NCBI RefSeq assembly: GCF_037975245.1 | Contig: NC_092580.1 | Coordinates: 27,495,501 to 27,559,500, forward strand | Length of the DNA: 64,000 bases | Source: Apostichopus japonicus | Lineage: Eukaryota > Echinodermata > Holothuroidea > Aspidochirotida > Stichopodidae | Direction: 5' to 3' | Shown here: positions 50,792 through 62,451 of the stretch, piece after piece | Numbering within the stretch: the first letter of the stretch is position 1 | Layout: each line of letters starts with the position of its first letter | Notes under the pieces: model-generated | What the model saw: the letters and a program-made list of their open reading frames with translations, nothing else | The model's database searches: none | What the model was told of the DNA's origin: nothing | Made by a program: the position numbers and the translations under genes

Positions 50792-51339
50792 CATGGGCGC
50801 AGATCCTGGTGAGGACAGCGGGACGCGTCCCCACCAACTTTTTCAGTAGTGGGGACATGATATACCGTGTCCCCACCAATTTGTCTTTGCATTTCAAGTT
50901 CCCCTGTATGGAACTTTGGCGCAGTTTGATCCAGCATTGTGCAAATGACATGCAGCAGTTCTCATTTTATTGTATTTTATCCACAGTTGTTAAATATAGG
51001 ACGGAAATCGCATTTGCGGCAGTCTATATTTGTTTTCTGGGAGAGGACCCCAGACCCATCGTATATACAAAAGTCTACTTGGATTATTTGCCCCCTGATT
51101 TTCTTTCTGCAGACGCCCATGTATTTCTCCAAACTAAATTTCTAAGCAATGAGATCTAAAACTTAAGGAGGTTTAGGAGCATCATTAGGTCTGGGAAGTG
51201 TTATTTCCGGCGATCTGGGAGGTATATTTGCCCCAAAAAATCGTACGCTACGCGCGAACCCATGGTCGCGCTCCGCTTAGATAGTGTCATAGAACAGACA
51301 CGCGTCCCCACCATTATCCAAGACTGATCTGCGCCCATG
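50792..51339. mobile_element. Nested hAT-like element
   Basis: Ends CATGGGCGCAGATC and GATCTGCGCCCATG are perfect 14-bp inverted repeats. The 8-bp flanks CTCCAAAC and GTCAAAAC agree at 6 of 8 positions, consistent with an aged hAT duplication. GTCCCCACCA words repeat internally (50830, 50872, 51306). It lies wholly inside 50209-52146, so it inserted later or shares ancestry with it. Confidence 0.75.
51198..51285 (+). repeat. 88-bp subterminal module, copy a
   Basis: Diverged copy (TTATTTCCGGCGATCTGGGA to CGCTCCGCTTAGATAGT) ending about 54 bp before the right end of the nested element at 51339. Confidence 0.85.
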
Positions 51340-51820
51340 GTCAAAACTGTCGATGTGTGTAGTGTTCGGTTTCGGAAATATCTGGTATATTTTTTATTTC
51401 CTTCAACGAAATTTTTTAGTAGCGTCTGAATTTTCGAAAATTCCCTAACCAACATTCTTCATCATACTTCATCGTACTCGTGCAATTTTGACCCGTCTGT
51501 TAGGGTTTGAAGGAGGTTTTTCTATATCGGTTGTCCATAGATGATATTTTGTGCAACATTATGGGTATGTTTTGAAGTGAATTTATTCACGAGAATTGTG
51601 AATTTTCAAATTCTGAACAGTGGGGCTGACGGATATTGTGGGCCGTGATGAAGAATCACCTACAAAAGCAATGATCCACAGGATATGTGATGAAGTCGAA
51701 CATGATGTGTGACTGGTGACAATCTTCAAAAAGGTTATAAATGAGAAAAAAGTATTTGGAAAAAACTTGGTTGTCAGGCAAAAGTGTACATATGGTTGGT
51801 CAGTTTCAAGCCATTTCAAG

Positions 51821-51908
51821 TGCCATTTCCGGTGATCTGGGGGTACCAAAACCAGAAATTTTCTTGTACGCTGCGCGCCAACCAATGGTGGCGCTCCGCT
51901 TAGATAGT
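51821..51908 (+). repeat. 88-bp subterminal module, copy b
   Basis: TGCCATTTCCGGTGATCTGG to GGCGCTCCGCTTAGATAGT. It is followed about 41 bp later by AATCCTGCATACACCCCTG (ending at 51949), which looks like a third, unpaired hAT terminus. Confidence 0.85.
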
Positions 51909-51980
51909 AATACGCGCCCCCCGGGTTAGAAAATCCTGCATACACCCCTGGTTAAATCCAGCTTTTCAAGGCCTGGGCAG

Positions 51981-52069
51981 TGCCATTTACTGCAATCTGG
52001 GAGGCAATATTTGCCAAAAAATTCTTGTGCACTTCGCGCCAACTTATGGTGGCGCTCCACTTATATAGT
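51981..52069 (+). repeat. 88-bp subterminal module, copy c
   Basis: TGCCATTTACTGCAATCTGG to GGCGCTCCACTTATATAGT. It precedes the right terminus of the 1.94-kb element at 52146. Confidence 0.85.
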
Positions 52070-52146
52070 GAGCCAGCAGTTATGACTTTTTATTTCATCA
52101 ATGGCCTGCAACCCCCCCCACTTCTGACAAGAAATCTCCGCCACTG

Positions 52147-55100
52147 TCTCTATTACTTATAATGTATGTTATTGTCGGCAAATACCCTCGTTAAAATGGT
52201 CAGTATAAGTTAGTAACGACGCTGGTTCATTAAAAGTGTGGTCCAGTAATCAATAGTATAGTGTCTACCCCGATCAGGCTGGCTTTGTAAGAGTTCACCC
52301 TATTTGCGAGTGAAGATGTCACCCATTTATCCACACCCACGCTACGAAGTATCGGTGGAAATTGCTCTCCTTTGTGAAGGATTTAAGCGAAGGAAGTCTG
52401 TTCCATTTTGTTTCATGGAAATGCACATTTCTGTCTGTGGATATCTGTACAATTAAACCTAGCTGTGATAATTAGGTGAATATGTGGACAATTTAATGTA
52501 TAGTTAATGTATAAAATGAATATTCATTAATACTATTGACCAATCACAGTGCCTCATACGGTCGTCTGTCTCACAAATGAAGTGAACTGGAAACTCATCG
52601 CTCTCCGTGTATATGTTTTATTGTACTTTAATCAGTTTTACGATCTTTCTTCTAAGAACACGTTCTGACGACATTTAAGCGTCAATATCATGCAGTTTGA
52701 CACCAGAAGCTGAGATTTAGCGTACACTCATCGACTTAAGTTTCAATTTGTTTCTCTGAAGAGCTTTAAGATTATAAGGAGATTACGGCTTTACAGTGTG
52801 CCACATATTTAAGACAGAACACAACTTTACAAATATCTTGCAAATAGATGATGAATTTAAGAGAGAGTAAAAGGAAGGAAGAAAAGGAAAGAATTAAAAA
52901 ACCTCAAGTTCATAGAGATCTGTCTTTACATATATGCAAATAGAAACACATTTCTAACGACCAATTAGAAACAAGATGGTAGACAATAGACTAGAACTAC
53001 CATATAAGCTTAACTTTAGTTCTTTTAAAATACTAATATAATTTAATTTATTTAATAACGTCATGTTTCGAACATCAGATATAAGAAGAAACAATAAATA
53101 CAATGTAATTCCAAAAACCGTACGAACAACCGATATTGGTAAATAAACTAATATGCCCAATTCTTTGGAAGATTTGGAAAATGGCTATTTGCAGGATCCT
53201 TTTGGAATCTACTTAAAGAACCGGCTACAAGTACCGGCATACCTTTGAAACATCGTGATTTTAATACCTACGAAGAACAAAAAAAACATATTTTTGTTTG
53301 TTAATTGAAAGAGAGAAATAACTGGTCTTTTTAAATTAATTTTTACAATAGTCGTATGAATACTGGTCTGGTTAATATTCTTAGTTTATAGGCCTTTATT
53401 CCGGTGGCTAAAGTTGTGATATTTACAAGGAAAGGGGACGATATGCAACACTGCTGTAGTTGAAAATCCATCTCAATATGTTCTTTTTAACCATGTGTGT
53501 TTGCCAGAGTAACCAATCATTTCCCACAGAGAATGCCACACACAGTATGATATCTATGTGACGTCACCAGAGCTTATATCTCGTATTATTGTCTCTCGTC
53601 TGCAGAACATGGACGTGTTATGATGTTATTGGTTGCCCAAGAAACGAGATGAAGCTTTAATTCTTGCTCAGCTGTCTGTTTATTCTGACTTTAAGAAAAA
53701 CATTCGCCTCATTTTGTTTGGATTACGTCATATCACTAGGCTGTTGCCAGATGCATTTATAGAATTTCGTCAATATTTACTTTTAATTTTATTTAAGTCC
53801 TACGTGTATTTAAGATAAAGCACTCTATCATGGAGAATTTTCACTTAGTGATGTAGTTCTAAGATTTACAGTAGTTGTTTGAAAAAAGAAAGAACACGAA
53901 AACGATTCGGCCAGTATACTCCCACTATATTCTCAGCTGACACTAAATGTAATTTATAGGTACACTTGTAACACGTCATTATAATGACACATTAAATGAA
54001 ACATTCTCTAAATACAGAAAACGTTAAAAGCATCAAATGTGCGACCAAAAGGTTAAAGAAGACATAAAAGTCTTTCTGATAATATCCTGAGACCTGATAC
54101 TTATACTAAAGAATAGTGCACGGTTATGGTTAGGCCTAATTCAGTTGGCCTAGTTTATTTCATTACTGTGGTAGGCTGTAATGTATAGGCCTCTCTATAT
54201 ATGTATATATTTAGTTTTATATACATGTTATGCACTAATCATCGAAGTAAAGGATAAATGTGGTATGGCTTTTGTCTTCCAAAACAGAAGCCATATTTCG
54301 CCTATCACTTAATTTTGTGTAATGTTCGGCCTAAGTCTATGCTGTATATACAGAGTATTATGTATGTTTAATGCCCGTAGTACATTTCAGTTCATCACAT
54401 ATGTATCTATCTGAACCCTCGAACATTTTATTTTCCGTGTAATATTTGGTGCTCTCGGGCCAGCGTTACATAGGTAATCTTCAACCATACATGAACTGGC
54501 TGTAGAGATGCATGGTGTACGTGTCAATCTTGTCAAGTCAAAGTACATGAAGCTTTGTATAGGCCTATGTCATTGTTTATGTCGTCATGATCAAGTAAAG
54601 TGACTAATGGTAATATACATGCAGCAGTGTATTACACCATTATAGGTTAATAAATCAAAAGTCTCACTAAATGCAAAAAGAGAAAGAAAGAAAAAGGGGG
54701 GAAAGAACGATAAAACCTCATGCGTGTGCAGAAGAAGGTTACAGAATCCATAAAATTTTACCTGATTATAGCACTCATTATTGCCGTATATAAATTATCA
54801 GACAGTGCATGGTTTGTTTCAGTTCCATGTACATCTTTATTGTGCTAGGCAATATAACATAGGCTATCTGTCAGATACCAATATTCAGTTTACGAAAATG
54901 CTTTTCTTGAGTGTGTATGAAAGAGATAGATAGAGAGAGAATGAAGGGGGGGGGGGGGATAGAAATGTTAGTATCACAGGCTTGCTTCTCATTAAATTGC
55001 AAGGTTTCAATGGCGGGAGACGTGTGAATGAAGTGTTTAAATGTACCGAATATTGTCTGAAAATTCCAATATATTGTCTCCTACGAAGTGACACTTCATG

Positions 55101-55394
55101 TAATACCACATATAGTTACACAAGTTTACACAGTTAAGGTATGCCATGCACGTAGACAGATGTGCATGGAGCCAACCATCTTGAAGGGGTTGGGTATGGT
55201 GTGGCGGGGGGGGGGGGGAGGAAGGAATTGTGATACCGCGAGACTGACAGTGCATGGGAGAGAAAAATAACTGTCTGCCTTGGACATAAACTGCCACTAC
55301 CATAATGTTACGCCTATTTCACCAACTTGCGATTAACCTGCAGTTACGGTGTTTAAGAACTTACTCCAAGGGTTCCGAAATGGCATTCAATAGC
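52147..55394. other. Non-coding region, nothing recognised
   Basis: AT-rich with short frames only, several TAGGCCTA words (54125-54570), poly-G at 54948-54958 and 55205-55217, and no exon-like feature. Confidence 0.6.
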
Positions 55395-55754
55395 CAGGGG
55401 CGGATCCAGGATTTTGATAAAGGGGGGGCCGACATCCCGATGGTAGCACTTTAGTAATCTGCGTCCTGGGGGAGGGGTCTAGGGGAGGGGCCAGTCCTCC
55501 TTGGAAATTTTTGGTTAATTGTGAGTGCTTAGATGCAAAATAGTGAAACATTTCGCCAAAAACTAGAAAACCAGAAACGTTGCAGACACGCTTTTTTGTG
55601 CACATATTTTTTCTCGATAGACACATATTTAAGAACGCTCAACAGTGCATGTACAATGCATACACTATTATTGCGTCGATTCGTTTTTTCTTTTGCGCGA
55701 AAATTATGACGCCAGATTCACCCCAAGAAAAAACATAAAACAAGATATGTTCAA

Positions 55755-57322
55755 TGAGATAATTATGATATACTTATTAAATGAAAGGGGGGTGTAGGCG
55801 GTTTTACACTATCTAACGCAACAAATTTGATTTGCCGACGGATCTGGAAGTGGTGACTGAAATGGGGGAGGGGTCTAAGGGGAGGGGGTGTCCCCTCCCC
55901 TTTGGATAATTTTTAGTTTTGAAACGTCCTCAGATGCAATCTGGTGCATATTTTAAGTCAAATTTGATTTGCCGACGGATCTGGAAGTGGTGACTGAAAT
56001 GGGGGAGGGGTCTTAGGGGAGGGGGTCTCCCCCTCCCCTATGGAAATTTTTTAGTTTTGAAACGTCCTCAGATGCAATCTGGTGCATATTTTAAGTCAAA
56101 TTTGGCACCGTAGAATTTCCATTTCGATATTATTTTTATGGCAGTCGGCAGAAGAAGAATTAATTGGGACCAATTATCGAACTGTGTTTTCTCTTTCACC
56201 GATCGTTGAAATAGTGAAACTTCGTGATGAAAATGTTCAGAAAACTCTCCGATAATGAGAAATAACAACATTCATTGATATACAAGCGAGAAACGTTAAA
56301 AATTGTGTGCAATTCGTGAGCCGTGCCCTTAGGTTTTCCACGGAGAACGAATGACATCTGCGATGACGTCATTCTGAACAGAGGATAATAACAACACGTT
56401 GCACACGATAGCACGACTCATGGGCTACGGCCTATACGGAAGCCTTTAATTCCATTTCTTTCACTGAGTTGCCGGCGATTCTGGCACTCGCTTAGCTGAG
56501 CCTGGCTACAGTAGCTATACTGACGGCCGTGACATTATCAGTTATTTGCCGAGAGGTTTTTAACTTGCAGGCGTCGGGTGATTGGATTGGTGAATCAGTT
56601 TATCAGATGAAGAACTGGAAAATCGAAATAACCGATAAAGAAGCTCCGTTCTCCTTTTCTCTATTCAGCTTTCCTTCTTTCTTCCCCTTCCGCTCTCTTC
56701 ACCTTTTCTCCTTTTGCCGACAGACCCAAAATTTGCCGACAGCGAATTATTATATACACTACCCACCCCCCCCCCCCCCACCCCCGCTCGCTACGCCCCT
56801 GCACGCGGAATTATCCAAACTGTTTCCAAAAGAACCGATTCTAGCCTATACAAAAGGGCCCAAAATCTCAAAGGTTTACTTGTTAGCTCAAGGTTTTTTC
56901 ATACTAACGAAGAATCAGCTGACTCTCAAGGTTCACACGAAGCTCTTTTAGATGCTCTTATAGCTGCACTATGAGTCCATAAAAACTCGTGCACAGAAAA
57001 TAGATGCATTTTGAGAACGAGACGCCCAGGCCAAATATAAAATATTCAAAGGCTACTACTGATGAAGCTCCTCCTATAAAGTTTGAGAGCAGTAACCGGT
57101 CTAGTTGGTCATAAGAACCTACACTAGTCTCTCCTACTATTAACAGTACACTCAATTCACCTAATAGGTGCAATTATGTTTCACCACGAGGAGCATGCTA
57201 TAAGTTCATGTTCCTCGGGCCCTCCCTTAAAAATACTTCAGGTTCTTGGCGACTACGTTGCGTTAGATAGTGTAAAACCGCCTACACCCCTTTCATTGAG
57301 ATAATTATGATATACTTGCTAA
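55755..57322. mobile_element. Inner inverted-repeat unit flanked by 26-bp direct repeats
   Basis: Inverted arms at 55781-55822 and 57257-57296 (ATGAAAGGGG(GG)TGTAGGC...ATCTAACGCAAC) match except for two extra G. Directly outside each arm lies the same 26-bp sequence in direct orientation (TGAGATAATTATGATATACT followed by TATTAA or TGCTAA; 55755-55780 and 57297-57322, 24 of 26 identical). No transposase frame is present. Confidence 0.8.
55822..56095. repeat. 137-bp tandem repeat, two copies (third diverged copy at about 55455-55555)
   Basis: CAAATTTGATTTGCCGACGG starts at 55822 and 55959 and the full units match closely, including GGGGGAGGGGTCT and CGTCCTCAGATGCAATCTGG. A more diverged version (GGGGGAGGGGTCTAGGGGAG, then TTAGATGCAAAATAGTG) lies outside the inner inverted repeat. 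Confidence 0.92.
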
Positions 57323-57603
57323 CTGTGCATTGATTTTCCCTGACAGTAATAGTCAGCACTATAGTACTGAGCCGTATCTAATTAATACGTGATGTCGCGT
57401 AGGCCTGGTAATTGCCTTAGTTTCAAATTTGGAATAAAAACGATCGCGTTTCAGGGAAGAGCAGCTGGATATATATTAGGCTTTTCTTTCACCAAGTTAT
57501 GCCTATTAGGAATTTGAAGTACTCCCACATAAAAAAAAAACGCAACTGATTTCCAAAAAGGGGGGGCCGGGGCCGGGTCGGCCCCCCCCTGGATCCGCCC
57601 CTG

Positions 57604-58982
57604 ATAGCAATACGGGAATGCAAGTGAAAATCTGCCTGGTGGAAAGTACAAATGTGACCATAGATCTGTTGAGGCGATGGGAGGGGGGGGGGTGAGTGGG
57701 GACGAAGGGTGAGAGTTGTTTGGGCGAGAGAAATTCGGCTCAAAATTTGAAACTACTCTGCAGTCCCCAATCTGGAAATATAGGCCCGTCGGTTCTTATG
57801 GGTTTTTGTTTTATCACCGAAACATGCGAATTTGTTAGTAATGTTGCTGGAATTTCTTCTACATACCCTAAGATGTCACTAGTGGCCTATATATTCATTG
57901 AACTGAGTGTATGGACATATAGGATAAATGGTCAACTATACGCTTTCATACGACGATGTATTGCCCGGGGTAAACAATCCATTCTCGACCACGTAAAATG
58001 AAAATAATTGCAAATTGCTGCTGACGTTATGCATGCATTAAGTAGAGATTATTTTACATGTGTGATTAGCATCGAACTCGTAGTGTTCGTAAGCATTCAC
58101 CGAAGGGCAATGCTATACTTTCAACTTAGATATCCATGACAAAATATATAAAGACCTATTTTGGGGAAACTTCTTTGGAACCACTTTGAAATCCTCGCTA
58201 AGCCTTTGCAGGACAATGATGGTTTAGGCTTATATCAAGTACGTATTGAATTTCAAACAGGTACTTTTTGGAAAAGAAAACCCTTATAAGTTAAAAAAAA
58301 AACAGAAGAAGAAATTATTGTATAGGTAAATAAGGTATTTGACACTAGTCTCTTTCTATTCTTGTATTTGTAAGAAGGAAGGCAGATGTTATCAGCTGTA
58401 TTAACCCTAACAGAATCCCGAGAGGATTTCAAGGCAAGGCTATAGAGAATTACTCATTAAAGGAACACTTCTGTCTTGTTAATTAAGACAACCAATCATT
58501 AATTTTATTCATTTTATATCGCACGAAAAAACTGTTCGTTCAAAGGTGATATATAATATGGTAGTTGATGTAACTATTTTGACCGTCGGAAGTATATTCA
58601 GTAGCACATATTCAGGTTTAAACATACATATGTTCGGGAAGGTCATTAAAAATACATAAATTAACGGCATTGTAATTCATTACTCTCATTATTCAATAAA
58701 AAACAAAGCTGATTATCTACTGCAACCCAAAGCCTGTGTAGGTAAATACATCAAAGTTCGAGGGCCTCACTTATCGATCCCAGCAGAATCTTCTTGAGAA
58801 CTGAACGAAGAAGCTCGCCTCTTAAGATGAGCTTGCTATATATCAATGCATAATAACAAATCATGATACCATTTATTATTTTTGGTTGGATGAATTGAAA
58901 GGTTTCAAAACCTCTCCTGAGTTTGAGGTCATTGGCGTTTTGACTAATAAGGTCATGTGTAGTATCAGTTCAGTTTCGGATA
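57604..58982. other. Non-coding region, nothing recognised
   Basis: AT-rich. One 101-codon plus frame (57696-58001) shows no recognisable domain. Poly-G at 57683-57692. Confidence 0.6.
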
Positions 58983-59215
58983 CACAGTACACGGTACACA
59001 TTTTACACTGTGTATATATTTTACACAGTGTACACAGCGTACACAGTGTACGCTGTGTACACTGTGTACACAGCGTACATAGTGTACACAGCGTACACAG
59101 TGTACACTGTGTACACTGTGTACACAGCGTACACAGTGAACACAGCGTACACAGTGTACACTGTGTACACAGTGAACACAGTGTACACAATGTACACAGT
59201 ACACAATACACAGTA
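58983..59215. repeat. 9-bp self-complementary minisatellite
   Basis: About twenty consecutive 9-bp units of GTACACAGT, GTACACAGC, GTACACTGT and GAACACAGT occupy about 59030-59212, with looser copies to the left. Because GTACAC...GTGTAC is near-palindromic, units run in both senses and all six frames stay open (poly Val-His, Thr-Val-Tyr and Cys-Thr-Leu peptides), none of which is a gene. Confidence 0.95.
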
Positions 59216-61160
59216 TAGATCAGTCTCGTCAACCGTTAGCCATGATTATGCACATTGTTTATTCCCTTTCGAAGGGCTGCGTGATATCTCACTTAGTGAC
59301 GTAAGACCGTCGCGATCACATGGTTACGTTCTCAATGTAACCGGGACTTGGGATGCGAGTGGATCATGTTGTTTGGCTTTTCGTGCCCGGTGAGGCTCGC
59401 TACCTTGGGTGACCAAGAATTTTACATTTCACAATCGCAAAAATTAAATATTTCACCGACAGATGTGAATATTAATTAACCGGATAATTAAATATTCACA
59501 TAAACCTTTTGAATATTCACTGTTATTTACTGTAGTGTTTTAGAGAGTCAAAACTACATACACCTTCTGTACATATATAGTATAAAGTCTTGTTTGGGCA
59601 CATGCCCGTTATCTATAACATTATGAAAGAAAATGGAATAAACTAACTTCCACCTCTGAAAGTGGCCTTACAAAAAATACAGGAAACCTTCAGAATTAAA
59701 GCACAGTTCTGTGTTTAAGAAGGAGGCTTTGTAGCATATATATAATTACATGATACTTAAACATATCATTACTTTTATTGTTTCAATGAATCGATGTCTA
59801 TTGTATTATATTCCAAACAGTGTTTGTTTGGACTTTCAAGTGAGTAACACTTAAATGTATTCTTCCATTAAAGAAAAAAAGTTGAATAGATTCGTTAATT
59901 ATTCAGTAATTAATATTCAGTGAAAATACAACAAACAAACTAATTGGCCGTCCAAATTTCGTCAATTACAATCAACGTTTGTACAATCGGCCCTTCTCTA
60001 CTTACCTAACAATATTAATGACACCACATATAGCGATAAAATGTAACTAACATGCTGGTTTAGAAGAAAAGCAATATATCGCTTTAAATGATGTATTATA
60101 GTGATGCATTTAAGCGGAAGATTTTTGTAATTGTTCCCCCCACGTGACCAGTTACGACGTAACCATCCGATGTTATCTGAAAAGAAGGAATAAATAAGTA
60201 ACCATCTGAAGCATCATGCGCTTGATCTGTGCTGTCGAGATATATAGAGAGAAAACTCACCCACTGCATGCCGGGAATTTTAAGATGTTTCCCCCTATAT
60301 ATAGTTATAATGTGTAAGACTTAATAAGGTGTCACAAAAATGGCTGGCCGTAAGCTCAATACACCATGATTGCTTACGACTCCTGTCTGCAGGAACCTGG
60401 CGGAGTTTACATCTAATGTGTCCGGTGAATGTATACGGAGAGGGGGGGGGGGGTAGGTATAGAGGAAAGACCCCGGGAGACTGACGGTGGAAGGGGGGAA
60501 GAGGTGCAGGAATGTCTGGACTGTGTATGGGGAGAGAGGGGTGGGGGGAGGGAGAAAAGAAGGGAGAGGGTGAGAATTTGCGAGTGGTAGCGAGGGAGGG
60601 AGGGCGGGAGGAATACATACACAGCGAAAAAAACATTTAAAGTGAATCGACATAGTCTCTCCTACTTTGCATACACAAATCAGGGCTGACGCTACTATGA
60701 TGATACTGAGGTTCCCTAACAGCTAACAGTACATTATAAGATCAAGAGGAGACACTTTATAAAGTTTTAGAGTTTGAAGTAATATAGTAAAATAAACCCA
60801 CCTCTTTTGTCCCAGACTAACATATTAACGTCTCAATTTTCATTGGGTTTGTCACATATCTGCAGCCTAAGTCGACCATTAAAGGAAAGAGTGAGATATC
60901 TCATAAAGAAACGATTTCTTTATAGCTCACCAAACTTCCGCCCGGATAGGTGAACTTACAAGAATAAATAAATAAAATGAAACAATAGCATTACACTTAG
61001 TTTGTGGGACACAAAGTTTTCTGTTTTGATCCAGGGATGTGTCTCTCTAACACATCCACCGTGGGACTAAACACTAAATATCTCACTCGTTTGGAAGCAA
61101 ACAACTAACCGCATATAGGCTATTCCTTAGTTAAATCTATATGAGTATCCAATCATGTGT
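59216..61160. other. Non-coding region with a G-rich tract
   Basis: 59220-59400 is slightly CpG-richer. The rest is AT-rich apart from a G/A-rich tract at 60435-60610. No exon is recognised. Confidence 0.55.
60435..60610 (+). repeat. G/A-rich low-complexity tract
   Basis: Many G-blocks (a 12-G run at 60443, GGGGGGAAG, GGTGGGGGGAGGG and GAGGGAGGGAGGGCGGG) give quadruplex potential on the plus strand. Pro/Ser-rich frames on the other strand are artefacts. Confidence 0.85.
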
Positions 61161-61164
61161 AATA

Positions 61165-61600
61165 TTAATATGACTTGAACAGAGTCACCCAGAGTTACAA
61201 CTTCAGCAAAATAAACGTCTCAGACTGGTAAAAATACACTTAGTTTACTTATATCATATAAATTAAGTAAATTGTTCAGAGTGACCCAGAGTTACAACTT
61301 ATTGCAAAATGCTCTGTTTCAATGTGTTGCAAATGCACCTCAGTAGTTTTCTTGTGTCATATAAATGAAATGAAATTAGAAAGACCCAGAGTTACAATTC
61401 AATACGATCAATGTCTTACTACTCTGGTACAAAATTATGTGCCTATTTTTTGTGTACTTAAGTACCACATGGATTAAAACGCTTGACCAGGGTGCACCGC
61501 AACAAAATAAACATGTCTCACTTCATGCGGTACAAATGCTCCCCTATATATTGTCTATGTCAAGTTTTGAGTCCTTTAATTTCTTCCGTTACGAAATGTT
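61165..61600. repeat. Diverged tandem repeat, about 97-100 bp period
   Basis: GACCCAGAGTTACAA-type cores occur near 61186, 61286 and 61382, each followed by similar context (AAATAAAC or TCATATAAA, GTCTCA or GTCTTA). A weaker fourth copy starts near 61485 (GGTGCACCGCAACAAAATAA). Confidence 0.7.
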
Positions 61601-62275
61601 GAGAATTTTTTCCATTCGTCAAGTCCCGGTCGAATAACCGATACGTGAACTTTCTTAATAGCGTTTCTTGTCAACTTGCTATTTAACTAAAATGGTGTCC
61701 GCGTGAATGAAATTTCAATTGTTAATGAACTTGAATTTCTAACGGCATACCTTTGTATATTTAATTGGAAGAAATGAAAGGTAGGTAGTGAACTATGAGA
61801 CTTAATTTCACAGATGACTTAATTCATATGACGTCATATGTTGTGTGGGGCATCTAGATGTTGATGGTATGCAAATTCTTACGAAATAATTGTGGGTAAG
61901 AGGGGGTAAAGAGATCTTGACCTAGGCACTATTTAAACAATAACATTAAGTAGAGCAACTATTCTTCATTTTGTTTTCCTCTCAATAAAAGTGTGTAGTT
62001 AAACGAAACAAGTGTCTACGGATATAGAAAGTATTTACAACATTATATAGTATTGATATCAAGGCCTACAAGCTATCGGTTACTATAGCAACCGATACTC
62101 TAGTACACTCTATGAATATTCACTATTAAGAAATAGAACAAATTCGTATAGGAAACATGGATAGGGCGCGTCGATGTATAGTGGACTTAATCAAGAAGGA
62201 TGGGTGGGTGGGGGGGGGGGGGTGTTGGTGGAGGGCGGCGAGTGGGGGAGGTTGCTGCACTTTCCCCTTCTTTTC

Positions 62276-62451
62276 GCCTAGATGTTATTAAAGAATTACA
62301 ACGAATAACGTTGACATTGAACAACAACACTGTAGATGTGACATGGCATCAAGTTTTAAAGTATAGGACCTTTTTTTCCCAACAAAATGGGAGAGGTGCA
62401 CCGACTACACGTTTTAAACAGAAGCTGCTGCGTGTTAGGGTGGTAAATTAA
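62276..62451 (+). other. Possible exon-like open frame, unassigned
   Basis: A strong acceptor-like site (ctttccccttcttttcgcctag, ending at 62281) precedes an open frame VIKELQRITLTLNNNTVDVT and so on, ending at a TAA at 62449-62451. Composition is more balanced than nearby frames, and it could be a terminal exon. No family is recognised and no upstream exon partner was found. The nearest AATAAA-type signal is about 330 bp downstream. Confidence 0.18.

Larger units (their letters stand above)
50209..52146. mobile_element. hAT-type element of 1.94 kb with perfect 8-bp TSD, no transposase
   Basis: Ends CAGTGGCGGAGA and TCTCCGCCACTG are perfect 12-bp inverted repeats, flanked by identical TCTCTATT at 50201-50208 and 52147-52154. 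Poly-G/poly-C stretches follow each end (GGGGGGGTT on the left, CCCCCCCCAC on the right). Internal frames are short, with no hAT dimerisation or DDE features. It includes a nested element (50792-51339) and three copies of an 88-bp module. The purine-rich segment at 50600-50700 is unexplained. Confidence 0.93.
55395..57603. mobile_element. Composite hAT-like element, 2.2 kb, with nested inverted-repeat unit
   Basis: Outer ends CAGGGGCGGATCCAGG and CCTGGATCCGCCCCTG are perfect 16-bp inverted repeats, each next to a G- or C-rich run and GGCCGNC. Five flanking bases match (ATAGC at 55390-55394 and 57604-57608); an 8-bp duplication is not seen, though some hAT groups make 5-bp ones. The element contains a 137-bp tandem repeat, a nested inverted-repeat unit and no transposase. 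The frame at 56529-56951 is low complexity in part (poly-Pro). Confidence 0.78.

Noticed and set aside
58876-59393. Overlapping frames of 60-127 codons on both strands, Val-His, Cys-Thr and Tyr-Thr repeats
   Set aside because: All six frames are open because the 9-bp minisatellite is a multiple of three and lacks stop words; not evidence of coding.
60295-60653. Pro/Ser-rich minus frames of 110-113 codons
   Set aside because: Complement of a G-rich low-complexity tract; no domain or start context.
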